64,000 bases of DNA from Spirochaetota bacterium (GTDB lineage: Bacteria > Spirochaetota > Spirochaetia > Treponematales > UBA12059). Where the stretch lies: assembly GCA_026398615.1 (NCBI GenBank), contig JAPLSN010000032.1, forward strand, positions 1 through 64,000, in the 5' to 3' direction. Below the pieces are notes generated by a model. It was not told where the DNA came from. It worked only from the letters and a program-made list of their open reading frames with translations, and searched no databases. Position numbers and translations under genes: made by a program. Positions 16,658 through 24,588 of this stretch are shown in pieces. Every line of letters begins with the position of its first letter. Within the stretch, counting starts at the first letter, position 1.

Positions 16658-18328
16658 TTATATCTTGGGCAAACCGGCGTAGAAGTCGGTGCCGCGGGAA
16701 TCGACGGCGACGAGGACCGGGAGTTCGCGCACTTCGACGAGCCGGACGGCTTCCATGCCGAGTTCCACCCAGGCGACGACCCGCGAGGACAACGCGAAAT
16801 CCCTGCCTGCGAGCGCGGCCGCCCCGCCCACCGCGGCCAGGTAGCAGCCGCCGTATCGGGCGCATGCATCCGCGCACGCCTTCGCCCGTTCCCCCTTGCC
16901 GATCGACACGAGCGACACGCCGCGGGACATGAAGGGTTCGAGGTAGCGGTCCATGCGCCGGGACGTGGTGGGGCCGAAGGCGCCGACCGGGAATCCCGGT
17001 CTGGGTTCCGTGGGGCCAGCGTACATGATCGGGTGGCTCGTCGCCCAGGCGGGGGGCGGATCGCCGGCCGACAGGAGCGCGGCGAGCCTGGCGTGGGCCG
17101 CGTCGCGGGCGAACGCCACCGTGCCGGAGAGCCGGAGCATCGTGCCCACGGGGTAGCGGGACAGCGCGGCCGCGTCCGCGGCCAGATCGCCAGACAGCGT
17201 CACGAGCGGGGCTCCCCCAGGCAGGGCCGGCGGAGCGGCGGCCGATCCGGTCCCGAGCGAGCGCGGGTCGCGTTCGAGGCGTTCCAGGAACACGCCGTCC
17301 CTGCCGATCCTGGCGCGGACTTGCCGGTGCGCGGCGCAGGATACCGCGACGACGACGGGGCAGCTCGCCGCGTGGCGGGTCAGGCGCACGACGCGGGCGT
17401 CCAGGGCCATGCGTTCCCCGCCGAACTGCGCTCCCCATCCCGTGCCTTCCGCTATCGAGATCGCCTTCCGCTCCCAGTCCCGCGATCGCAGGGCCGACCC
17501 GTCGGCGGTTGCCGTGTCGGGCAACGCGTCGAGAAAGCCCGCTGACGCCAGCTTCGCCGCGAGCGCCGTTTCCTCCGGCCCCTGTCCCCCGATGGCCACC
17601 GCGATGCGGTAGGGGGGGCAGGCCGACACGCCCAGGCTCCCGATCGCGCGACGCAGGAAGTCTTCGAGCCCGGCGTCCGTGAGTACGGCCTTCGTCTCCT
17701 GGAAGAGCGCCGTCTTGTTGGAGGAGCCGCCGCCCCTGACGACGAGAAGGAAGCGGTACTCGTTCCCGGGCACGGAAAAGGACTCGAAGGGGACGGGGAG
17801 GTTGGTGCCCGTGTTCCGTTCGCTGAAAATATCGACGGGAGCGACTTGCGAGGCGCGGAATCCGCCCTTCCGGTACGCGGTGAGGACGCCCGCGGACACG
17901 GCGTCGTGATCGTCGGCGAGGAAGCCGACCGCGCCCGGACCGGGTTCGACGAAGATCGCGTCGCCCCTGAAGCCGTACACGCAGGCCGTGCCCGTGTCCT
18001 GGCAGAGAGGCAAACCCGTCTCCGCGGCGGCGGCCGCGTTCTCGAGGAGGCTTTCCAGGACGAAGCGCCCGCGCTCCGTCCTGCCCTCGGCCCGAACTGC
18101 GCGCCCGAGCCGTTCGAGGTAGCCCCTCCGGTACAGGAGGTTGGCGTCGGTGGCTGCCTCGCGCAGGAGGGTTTCGATGGCGGGCGCGTTCACGACGACG
18201 ATATCGCGTCCCCGAAAGCGTTCCGTGGTGACAGGGGGCGCGTCCAGCTTCCGGTATTCGATCACCTCGTCGTCGTCGCGTTCGGCGGCCAGGGATTCGA
18301 GGAGGGAACGCAGGAAGGAGGGCGTCAC
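16658..18328 (-). CDS. Class I fumarate hydratase (4Fe-4S, fused alpha-beta)
   Basis: At 556 residues this is the fused, oxygen-sensitive class I fumarase, interconverting fumarate and malate. Three Cys positions expected for the 4Fe-4S cluster are seen: LPLCQDTG (C109), GVSACPPY (about 233) and SCPVVVAVSC (about 320). GGGSSNKTALFQ and the C-terminal beta-domain GPTEPRPGFPVGAFGPTTSRRMD are also family hallmarks. Tartrate dehydratases share this fold, so substrate assignment is by family resemblance. Its use fits an anaerobe. The DUF362 gene lies 13 bases upstream on the same strand. Confidence 0.9.
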   Translation of the reverse strand: MTPSFLRSLLESLAAERDDDEVIEYRKLDAPPVTTERFRGRDIVVVNAPAIETLLREAATDANLLYRRGYLERLGRAVRAEGRTERGRFVLESLLENAAAAAETGLPLCQDTGTACVYGFRGDAIFVEPGPGAVGFLADDHDAVSAGVLTAYRKGGFRASQVAPVDIFSERNTGTNLPVPFESFSVPGNEYRFLLVVRGGGSSNKTALFQETKAVLTDAGLEDFLRRAIGSLGVSACPPYRIAVAIGGQGPEETALAAKLASAGFLDALPDTATADGSALRSRDWERKAISIAEGTGWGAQFGGERMALDARVVRLTRHAASCPVVVAVSCAAHRQVRARIGRDGVFLERLERDPRSLGTGSAAAPPALPGGAPLVTLSGDLAADAAALSRYPVGTMLRLSGTVAFARDAAHARLAALLSAGDPPPAWATSHPIMYAGPTEPRPGFPVGAFGPTTSRRMDRYLEPFMSRGVSLVSIGKGERAKACADACARYGGCYLAAVGGAAALAGRDFALSSRVVAWVELGMEAVRLVEVRELPVLVAVDSRGTDFYAGLPKI

Positions 18329-18341
18329 GGCCGGCTTCCCT

Positions 18342-19466
18342 TCACCAGGGCCTGCGCGAAAGCCGCACCGCGCCCGAGGGGCAGATTTCGTCGCAGCAGT
18401 AGCAGCGCACGCAGCGGGAACGGTCGATGGACACGCGCCGTCCCGCCTTGCCGCCGGGGACGAGGCGGAGGGCTTGCGCCGCGCAGATCTTCACGCAGCC
18501 TCCGCATGCCGTGCACTTTGCCGCGGAAAAGAAGGGCCGGGGCGAGGCGATGTTGCGCACGATCGGACGGAGCTTCGCGGGCAGGAAGCCGTGCAGGAAG
18601 TCCCGCTCGCCGGTCGTCGCGACGAGCCTGAAATCCCCGACCCGTGCGTCCTCCAGGGACACGCCCGCGACGCGCACGGAAGCCGGATCGAACAACCCGC
18701 GCCGCAGCGCGTCCGCCAGGTAGGGCACGACCTCCGGATCGTAGCCGATCATCGAGGCCGCCGCCCAGTCGAGGGCGAAGACATCCGGGGAAGCGAGGAT
18801 GAAGCCGACCCGCCTCGGCGTGCCGTGGTTGGGGCCGGGGCCTTCCATGCAGATGACCGCGTCCATGATCGACCAGGCGGGTCTGGCCGCCAGCGCGATG
18901 TCGACGAGGGCCGCTCCGAATTCCGGCCGTCCGGGGAAGCGGAGATGCATGCCCGCTTTCACCAGTCCGGGAACGACGCCGAAAAGGTTCTTGACGGCGC
19001 CCGTGAAGAACGTAAGACCGTGGGTCTTGAGCTTGGGCAGGCTCACCACGAGATCGGCTTCAGCGACCGCGCGCGCCACCTGGACGCGCTTCAGGACCGT
19101 TCCCGACGGCACTTCGATTTCGACCGGATCCGAAAAATCGACCCACTGCGCGCCCTCGGCGATCGCGGCGGCCTTGAGGCCGGACTTGTCCCCCACGAAG
19201 TCGCCGGACTGGAAGGCGGGGGAGTCCCCGACGCGCACCACGGCCGCCCCGAGTCCGCGGCAGGCGCGGATCGCGGCGCGCAGGACCGCGGGATGGGTCG
19301 TCACCGCGGCGTCCGGTTCGCATGCCCGGAGCATGTTCGGCTTGAGGAGGACGGTCCGACCCCGGGGATCGAAGCCGCCTGAGAGCCCGATGGCGTCCCG
19401 GACTGCCGCGTCGACGAGGTCCTGTTCATAGTCCGGACAGCGCGTTATCGCGACCCGTGGTTCCAT
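18342..19466 (-). CDS. DUF362 protein with C-terminal 2x[4Fe-4S] ferredoxin domain
   Basis: The 374-residue protein has the DUF362 core (VLLKPNML, VVRVGDSPA, DLVVSLPKLKTHGLTFFTGAVKNLFG). A ferredoxin module follows, with CTACGGCVKIC and CVRCYCCDEICP near residues 315-360. Family members occur in anaerobes and are thought to be cytoplasmic iron-sulfur proteins; their reaction is not established. ATG 19466 is supported by AAAGGGA upstream and begins MEPRVAITRC. The longer in-frame reading frame overlaps the PEGA gene and is spurious. It lies immediately upstream of the fumarase and is probably co-transcribed, which may hint at cluster or electron supply (inference). Confidence 0.83.
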   Translation of the reverse strand: MEPRVAITRCPDYEQDLVDAAVRDAIGLSGGFDPRGRTVLLKPNMLRACEPDAAVTTHPAVLRAAIRACRGLGAAVVRVGDSPAFQSGDFVGDKSGLKAAAIAEGAQWVDFSDPVEIEVPSGTVLKRVQVARAVAEADLVVSLPKLKTHGLTFFTGAVKNLFGVVPGLVKAGMHLRFPGRPEFGAALVDIALAARPAWSIMDAVICMEGPGPNHGTPRRVGFILASPDVFALDWAAASMIGYDPEVVPYLADALRRGLFDPASVRVAGVSLEDARVGDFRLVATTGERDFLHGFLPAKLRPIVRNIASPRPFFSAAKCTACGGCVKICAAQALRLVPGGKAGRRVSIDRSRCVRCYCCDEICPSGAVRLSRRPW

Positions 19467-19552
19467 GTCGTGTCCCTTTCGGTTTCCCGGCGCCGCCGGG
19501 CCGCGTGAAAAATGCCATGAAACGGCCCCAGTATCAAGCCGGCCAAGGGGGT

Positions 19553-21166
19553 TCACAGGCGCGCGGAGAGCCCGAACGAAACGTTCCACGTGATGCCGCC
19601 GCCCTCGGGGAAGGCAGCCGCGCATGATGCGTCGAGGGCGAGCGGCAGGGGGAAGGGTTCCACGCAGGCTTCCAGAGCGACGGAAGGGGCGGGGAAGGCC
19701 GTTCCGTCGGGGATGTATGCCCTGGCCGAACACGCGAGCGACCACCAGCTTCCCGACGTGAACAGGCCCGCGCCGCCCGAGGCGCCTGACTGGAAGGAAT
19801 CGCCATATACCGCCGAGAACGCGAGGGAGACGGCGGCCCAGCGCCTGAGCGAGCCGAAACCGGCGGCCAGTGCCGCTTCCCCCGAGTATGATGCCGACCG
19901 ATCGAAGGGAGACGCCGTGTCCGCAGGAGCGCCCCTGCGTTCGAGGGTGGCCCGGGGCGAGAGGGCCCAGCCGCCCGGCAGGACCGCGGCCCAGAGCACG
20001 GAAAGGCGAAGCGATCCATCCCCGACGTACTCCCCGACCGTCGCGTGAAGGCCGGCTTCGAAACCGCCACCGACCGCGATCGCCAGCGAAGCGGCCGCCC
20101 GCGTCGCGTCCACCCCGGTTCCGCCGGTTTCCAGCTCGATGCCCGCGGCCGTCCGCACAGACCAGGGAGGATCGGCGAAGGGAGAGGGAAGGTGTTCCGG
20201 TCCGGGCAGGCCCGATAGAAGGCCCGCGGGGAAACCCGCGCTTCCCGCATCCGCGACGATGAACAGCGGCTCGACGCCGGCGGCTTCCCCGCCGCGATCC
20301 CGCTCTTCCCCGACGTGGACGAAGGGCACGACAAGGTAGCGTCCGTCGGGCACGGGAAGGCCCTCGCCGTCGAGGCCGTCCCATTCCGCGAGGAGCAGGC
20401 CGGGCGACAATTCGGCCGGTTCCATGTACAAGGTGCGGATCGGCGACCCGGCTTCCGCCGAAATCGCGAGATCAACCGACCCGCGGGCCGAAATCTCCGC
20501 GCGGAACCTGACAAGTCCTTCGCGGCCGCGCGCTCCCGGAGCCAAGGTCGTCCTGGACGCCGCCAGCGACAGGAGCGCGAAGGGAGCCGGCTCGAGTCGA
20601 AGTGGCAACACCGTCCGGAGATCCGGGCTGATTTCCACCGTCGTTTCGGCGGGTAGATAGCCGAAGGACGAAACGCGGATCGTCCTGGTACCCGCCAGCA
20701 AGGAATATTTCCGGATGCCCGGCCCGGCGGCCTGCAGTTCCCCGTGGACGAGCGGCGCCGGCTTTCCGTCGATTTCGACGAGCACATCGCGTGGCCAGGT
20801 TTCCAGTTCGAGTTCGCCGCGCGGGGCTTCGAGGATGAGGAGAACGCTGACGGTCGTGTCCCGCTCGATGATCACCTCGAGGAAGGCGTCCGTGAAACCC
20901 GGCTTTCTGGTCCGGATCGTGTGCCGGCCCGGTTCCACCGCCCTGGCTTCCACGGGAGCGTATCCGGCGTAGAACCCGTCGATCTCGATGACGGCGCCCG
21001 GCGTTTCGCAGTCTACAGAGAGCGCCGTGGCGCCCGGAGTCGCCTTGACGGTGATCGTCACGGAAGGGGTCGAAACGTCGGCAGCCGCGCGGAGAAGCGC
21101 CGCGGCGAGGAACGCCAAGGCGAGCGCGCATGGACGGAAGTGGGGATGTCGTGGTTCCATGGTCAT
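19553..21166 (-). CDS. PEGA-domain outer-membrane protein with probable C-terminal beta-barrel
   Basis: The 537-residue protein has a signal peptide (LALAFLAAALLRAAA). Two PEGA-like surface repeats follow: PGAVIEIDGFYAGYAPVEA with PGRHTIRTRKPGF, and WPRDVLVEIDGKPAPLVHGEL with RTIRVSSFGYLP. A region around 225-280 has the look of a FlgD-type Ig fold (LLLAEWDGLDGEGLPVPDGRY). The last 200 residues alternate hydrophobic and polar and end FGLSARL, as outer-membrane barrels do. PEGA domains are common in spirochaete envelope proteins. Function is unknown; an adhesin or structural role is possible. ATG 21166 or the second ATG six bases on could be the start. Confidence 0.72.
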   Translation of the reverse strand: MTMEPRHPHFRPCALALAFLAAALLRAAADVSTPSVTITVKATPGATALSVDCETPGAVIEIDGFYAGYAPVEARAVEPGRHTIRTRKPGFTDAFLEVIIERDTTVSVLLILEAPRGELELETWPRDVLVEIDGKPAPLVHGELQAAGPGIRKYSLLAGTRTIRVSSFGYLPAETTVEISPDLRTVLPLRLEPAPFALLSLAASRTTLAPGARGREGLVRFRAEISARGSVDLAISAEAGSPIRTLYMEPAELSPGLLLAEWDGLDGEGLPVPDGRYLVVPFVHVGEERDRGGEAAGVEPLFIVADAGSAGFPAGLLSGLPGPEHLPSPFADPPWSVRTAAGIELETGGTGVDATRAAASLAIAVGGGFEAGLHATVGEYVGDGSLRLSVLWAAVLPGGWALSPRATLERRGAPADTASPFDRSASYSGEAALAAGFGSLRRWAAVSLAFSAVYGDSFQSGASGGAGLFTSGSWWSLACSARAYIPDGTAFPAPSVALEACVEPFPLPLALDASCAAAFPEGGGITWNVSFGLSARL

Positions 21167-21540
21167 AGTCTACGCCCTTGCGTCGATCGCGTAAAGTTCC
21201 GCCGGGCGCGTCGAAACGGAATCCTTCCGGGAAGGCTGGGTGAAATCCCGGGATCCCCGCGGGCGGAAACGAAAGCGGGCCGCGGAGGCGGTCGAAGGTT
21301 GCGCGGCTGCATGATTCGGTCTAGAGTGTAGGACGGTGCGCGCATTCCGCGCGGCGCCTCTGGCAGGGTGATTAAAAAGGCCATGGAGCCTTGTCCGGCA
21401 CTGCCTTGCATGATGCAATTGCGCAGAAGACCGCAGGGTTCTTCGCGAACAAGTTCGCCGGGGAATTGCGGAGCAGGTCGTTGTCGCGGGTGTGCTCGCG
21501 CAGCCACGGGTTTTTCAACGACCTGCGAGGAGACTACCGC
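21167..21540. other. 374-base intergenic region between divergent genes
   Basis: This gap must hold the promoters of the PEGA gene (minus) and the MinD-like gene (plus). Several GC-rich hairpins are possible, including GGGTGAAATCCC within 21235-21260. I could not assign a known riboswitch, a clear promoter or a terminator. AGGAG at about 21526-21531 serves the downstream gene. Confidence 0.4.
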
Positions 21541-22584
21541 ATGAACACGATCATCCCGATCGCGTCGGGAAAGGGCGGCGTGGGGAAGACCATCCTCGCG
21601 GCGAACCTCGGTCCGGCGCTCGCCGGGCGGGGCAAGACCGTCGTTCTCGTCGACCTTGACCTCGGCGGTTCCAACCTGCATACCTGCCTCGGCGTCAGGA
21701 ACACGCAGCCCGGCATCGGCGCGCTCATCTGGAAGAAGGAGCGCAAGCTCGAAAACGTCCTCGTCGGGACCGATATCGAACGCCTGCATTTCGTGCCGGG
21801 CGACAACCTCATGCCGGGCGCCGCCAACCTGGAATTCTTCGTCAAGAACCGCATCGTCAGGGAACTCGGGAAGCTCGCCTCCGATTACGTGATCCTCGAC
21901 CTCGGCGCGGGCACTTCCTACAACGTCGTCGATTTTTTCCTGCTGTCCTTCCGGGGCATCGTCGTCGTCAGGCCCGAGATCACCTCGGTGCTGAACGCGT
22001 ATTCCCTGCTCAAGACCTGCGCGTACCGCATGCTCTTCCGGTCGTTCGCGAAGAAAAGCCCCGAACGAGGGCGCGTCACGGCCTTCGTGGCCGACCGGCT
22101 GGAAGGCTCCGGCAGAACCTTCCTCGACCTCGCCCGCGAGCTTGCCCGCGATTTCCACGGAACCGCCGCGGCTGCCCTCGGCCAGCTCTCCGGTTTCGTG
22201 CCCCGCGTCGTCGCGAACCAGGCGCGGTCCGCCGAGGAAGTCCCCATCTTCAGGAAACTGCGGGAAGTAGTGTCGCGCAACCTCGGGATCGGCCTGGAAT
22301 TCTCGGCCTTCCTGCCCGACGATCCCTGGGTGCCGGTCTCGGTCGCCGAACGTACCCCGCTCTTCGCGTCCCGGCCCGATGCCCCGTTCTCGAAGGCCGT
22401 GGACGGGCTCGCGGAGGCTTTCGTTTCCCGCGATCCGTCGCTGCCGCCCCGCCTCTTCGACGACGACCTGGACGCGGAGGCGGCCAGGTCCTTCGCGGAA
22501 GCGGGGCTCGCGGGGGTCGAGGCGCCGGATTCAGGTGAAGCGCCGGTCGACCTCTATCCGGGAGACGAAGGACCGTCGTTGTGA
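21541..22584 (+). CDS. MinD/ParA-family ATPase (FlhG-like)
   Basis: This 347-residue ATPase has the deviant Walker A KGGVGKT (11-17), LVDLDLGGSNLHTCLG (Walker A' with signature Asp) and YVILDLGAG. The MinD/FlhG/ParA family uses ATP-driven dimerisation to position structures at cell poles or septa. FlhG controls flagellar number, which would suit a motile spirochaete, but no flagellar or min genes are adjacent, so the partner is unknown. The C-terminal 60 residues are acidic and not part of the ATPase fold; no amphipathic membrane-targeting helix is obvious. The start follows AGGAG with good spacing. Confidence 0.82.
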   Translation: MNTIIPIASGKGGVGKTILAANLGPALAGRGKTVVLVDLDLGGSNLHTCLGVRNTQPGIGALIWKKERKLENVLVGTDIERLHFVPGDNLMPGAANLEFFVKNRIVRELGKLASDYVILDLGAGTSYNVVDFFLLSFRGIVVVRPEITSVLNAYSLLKTCAYRMLFRSFAKKSPERGRVTAFVADRLEGSGRTFLDLARELARDFHGTAAAALGQLSGFVPRVVANQARSAEEVPIFRKLREVVSRNLGIGLEFSAFLPDDPWVPVSVAERTPLFASRPDAPFSKAVDGLAEAFVSRDPSLPPRLFDDDLDAEAARSFAEAGLAGVEAPDSGEAPVDLYPGDEGPSL

Positions 22585-22636
22585 AAACGGTCCGGGGCGG
22601 GGATCCGCTTCCCTGATCAGGGTGAAAAGCGCTACC

Positions 22637-23977
22637 ATGCCGCCCATCATGATCCGCCTTTCCCGGCCCGCGCCGCGGGCGCTTGCCGCCGTTTTCTGCC
22701 TCGCCGTTCTCGTCGCCTGCGGGCGCAAGCCTTCTCCCGCGCCCGCAGGGGTTCCCGCGATCCGGGCCGGCGATCCCGCCGACCTGTACCGCGAGGCGGT
22801 CGCGAAGCTGGTCCCCGACGCCAGGGCGGTCGTCGCCCGGCTGTCCGTCTTCGGGCTCTGCGCCCAGGTGCTCATGGTCGGTATCGGCGGTTCGGGCAGC
22901 ATCCCGCCCGCGACCCGCGATTTCCTGTCCCGGGTACCCGCGGGCGCCGTCATCCTGTTCGCGTTCAACGTACCGAAGGATCCCTTGGCCCTCGCCGCGG
23001 CCCTCGGCGAACTCCAGGACCTGGCGAAGGTTTCGGGAGCGGGCATCCCGCCCTTCGTCGCCCTGGATCACGAGGGCGGGGGCGTGTTCAGGTTTTCAGG
23101 CGGCGTGACGAAGCTGCCGAGTCCCCGGTCGGTCGGCGAGCTCGACGATCCCGCCAGTCCCGCGGACGAGGGCGCCGATGCCGCGTACGCCTTCGGCGGG
23201 ATCGCCGCGTCGGAACTGCGGGCCCTCGGCGTGACGCTCAACCTGGCCCCGGTAGCGGAAGCCGGGGGTTCGGCCTTCCTCGGCGTCCGCGCCTATTCCG
23301 ACGATCCCGGGCGCAGTGGGAAGATTGCGGCGCGTTTCGTCGAAGCCCTGCAGTCCGGAGGCGTGGCCGCGGCCGCGAAGCACTATCCCGGCAATGCCCC
23401 GGGCGATCCGCACGCGGGCCTGGTCACGCTCGATGCCGGGCTCGATGCCCTTGCACGGCGCTACGACCCTCCTTTCGCCGATACCATAGGTGCGGGCGTC
23501 GCCTTTGTCCTGCTGTCCCACGTCATCGTACCCGCCATCGATGCGGAAGCGCCCGTCTCGCTCTCCCGCGCGGCGGTGACGGGAAGACTCAAGGGTTCGC
23601 TTGGCTTTCCCGGCGTCGTGCTCACCGACTCCGTGACCATGAAAGCCCTCAGCTCGCGCATGTCGCCGGGAGAAGCCGCGGTCAGGGCGCTCCTGGCGGG
23701 AGCCGACATGGTCATGGTGTCGGGGCAGGCGGTGGCTTCCGAAGCCCATGCGGCGCTCGTGGAAGCGGTCGGAAGCGGGCGCCTGTCCCGGGAGCGGCTG
23801 GAGGACGCGGCGGTCCGGATCGTCGTCCAGAAACTGCGCTTCGCGCTCCAGGACGAAACGGATCCCGTGAAGCGCTCCGCGCGGCTCGAAGGATTCGCGG
23901 CGCTCGTGAAGGCGAACGGGGAGAAGGCGGTCAGCCTCACGGTGAACCGGGATCGGCGGTCGGTCCCAAAGCCATGA
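22637..23977 (+). CDS. GH3-family lipoprotein, beta-N-acetylhexosaminidase (NagZ)-like
   Basis: The 446-residue protein starts with a lipoprotein signal (AVFCLAVLVAC), so it is probably membrane-anchored outside the cytoplasm. The GH3 catalytic features are present: FVALDHEGGGVFRF, AAAAKHYPGNAPGDPHAGL with the His-containing loop of NagZ-type enzymes, and the nucleophile Asp in LTDSVTMKAL (about 330). Such enzymes remove N-acetylglucosamine from murein fragments or other glycans. NagZ is usually cytoplasmic, so an exported version suggests wall or chitin scavenging (inference). ATG 22637 and 22649 are both possible starts; the ribosome site is weak. Confidence 0.82.
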   Translation: MPPIMIRLSRPAPRALAAVFCLAVLVACGRKPSPAPAGVPAIRAGDPADLYREAVAKLVPDARAVVARLSVFGLCAQVLMVGIGGSGSIPPATRDFLSRVPAGAVILFAFNVPKDPLALAAALGELQDLAKVSGAGIPPFVALDHEGGGVFRFSGGVTKLPSPRSVGELDDPASPADEGADAAYAFGGIAASELRALGVTLNLAPVAEAGGSAFLGVRAYSDDPGRSGKIAARFVEALQSGGVAAAAKHYPGNAPGDPHAGLVTLDAGLDALARRYDPPFADTIGAGVAFVLLSHVIVPAIDAEAPVSLSRAAVTGRLKGSLGFPGVVLTDSVTMKALSSRMSPGEAAVRALLAGADMVMVSGQAVASEAHAALVEAVGSGRLSRERLEDAAVRIVVQKLRFALQDETDPVKRSARLEGFAALVKANGEKAVSLTVNRDRRSVPKP

Positions 23978-23995
23978 AGCCTTTTTTGCTGCCTG

Positions 23996-24385
23996 TCAGG
24001 GGATGGAAGCGACTTCCCAGAAATCGCAGGCGACATGGTATTCGGTGAATCGTTCCGCCGACTTCGAAGGCGATTTCCCGCCGCCCGACACTTCGAGGAC
24101 CGTCCCGTACACGTACAGTTTTTCGCCCGCAGCCGGTTCGTCGGGGAAGTACACGACGATCTGGTACGTGCCAATGTCGAAGTAATAGGGAGTCCTGCCC
24201 GGCAGGTCCGCGATAAGGTGCTGCCAGGGCAGCTCGGAGACCGATCCGAGTATCCGCACGCGCTCGCCTGAAAGCCCGGGCAGTTCCCCCGCGTCCCCGA
24301 CGACGCGGTACTGGGCTTTTCCCGCGCCGGCACAGCCTGCGGCCGCGACGGCGGCTGCCAGGATGAAATTCCCGAAGTGTCCCAT
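23996..24385 (-). CDS. Small lipoprotein, function unknown
   Basis: The 129-residue protein has a lipoprotein signal ending LAAAVAAAGC, so the mature chain starts at Cys18. The rest is beta-rich (RVRILGSVSEL, YYFDIGTYQIVVYFP, EKLYVYGTVLEVSG). This suggests a small OB-like or beta-sandwich fold, as seen in some lipoproteins that bind small ligands, but no family was recognised. ATG 24385 follows GAAGGAGGG, a strong ribosome site. It is convergent with the GH3 gene (18-base gap) and divergent from the phosphohexomutase. Confidence 0.72.
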   Translation of the reverse strand: MGHFGNFILAAAVAAAGCAGAGKAQYRVVGDAGELPGLSGERVRILGSVSELPWQHLIADLPGRTPYYFDIGTYQIVVYFPDEPAAGEKLYVYGTVLEVSGGGKSPSKSAERFTEYHVACDFWEVASIP

Positions 24386-24588
24386 CGTTCCCTCCTTCGA
24401 GCCGTGCGGGCAAGGATTCCGCGGGGCCGTCATGGTGAAGTATAGCCCCAAGCCGCCCGGTTTCGCCCACCCGCCGGGGAATGTTTTTTGTGCGCGGTGT
24501 TGAATAATGTCCGGCGTTCCGACACCATGCCGGTACCGGGGCGCCGGGCGGAAATTCCCGGCATCCGGAAGGAACCTGGAGGTGCCTC

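Noticed and set aside
21204-21290. GGGTGAAATCCC hairpin and GC-rich stems recalling a cobalamin riboswitch
   Set aside because: The conserved B12-box and the CACTGTGA-like core are missing, and the downstream ATPase gene has no link to B12.
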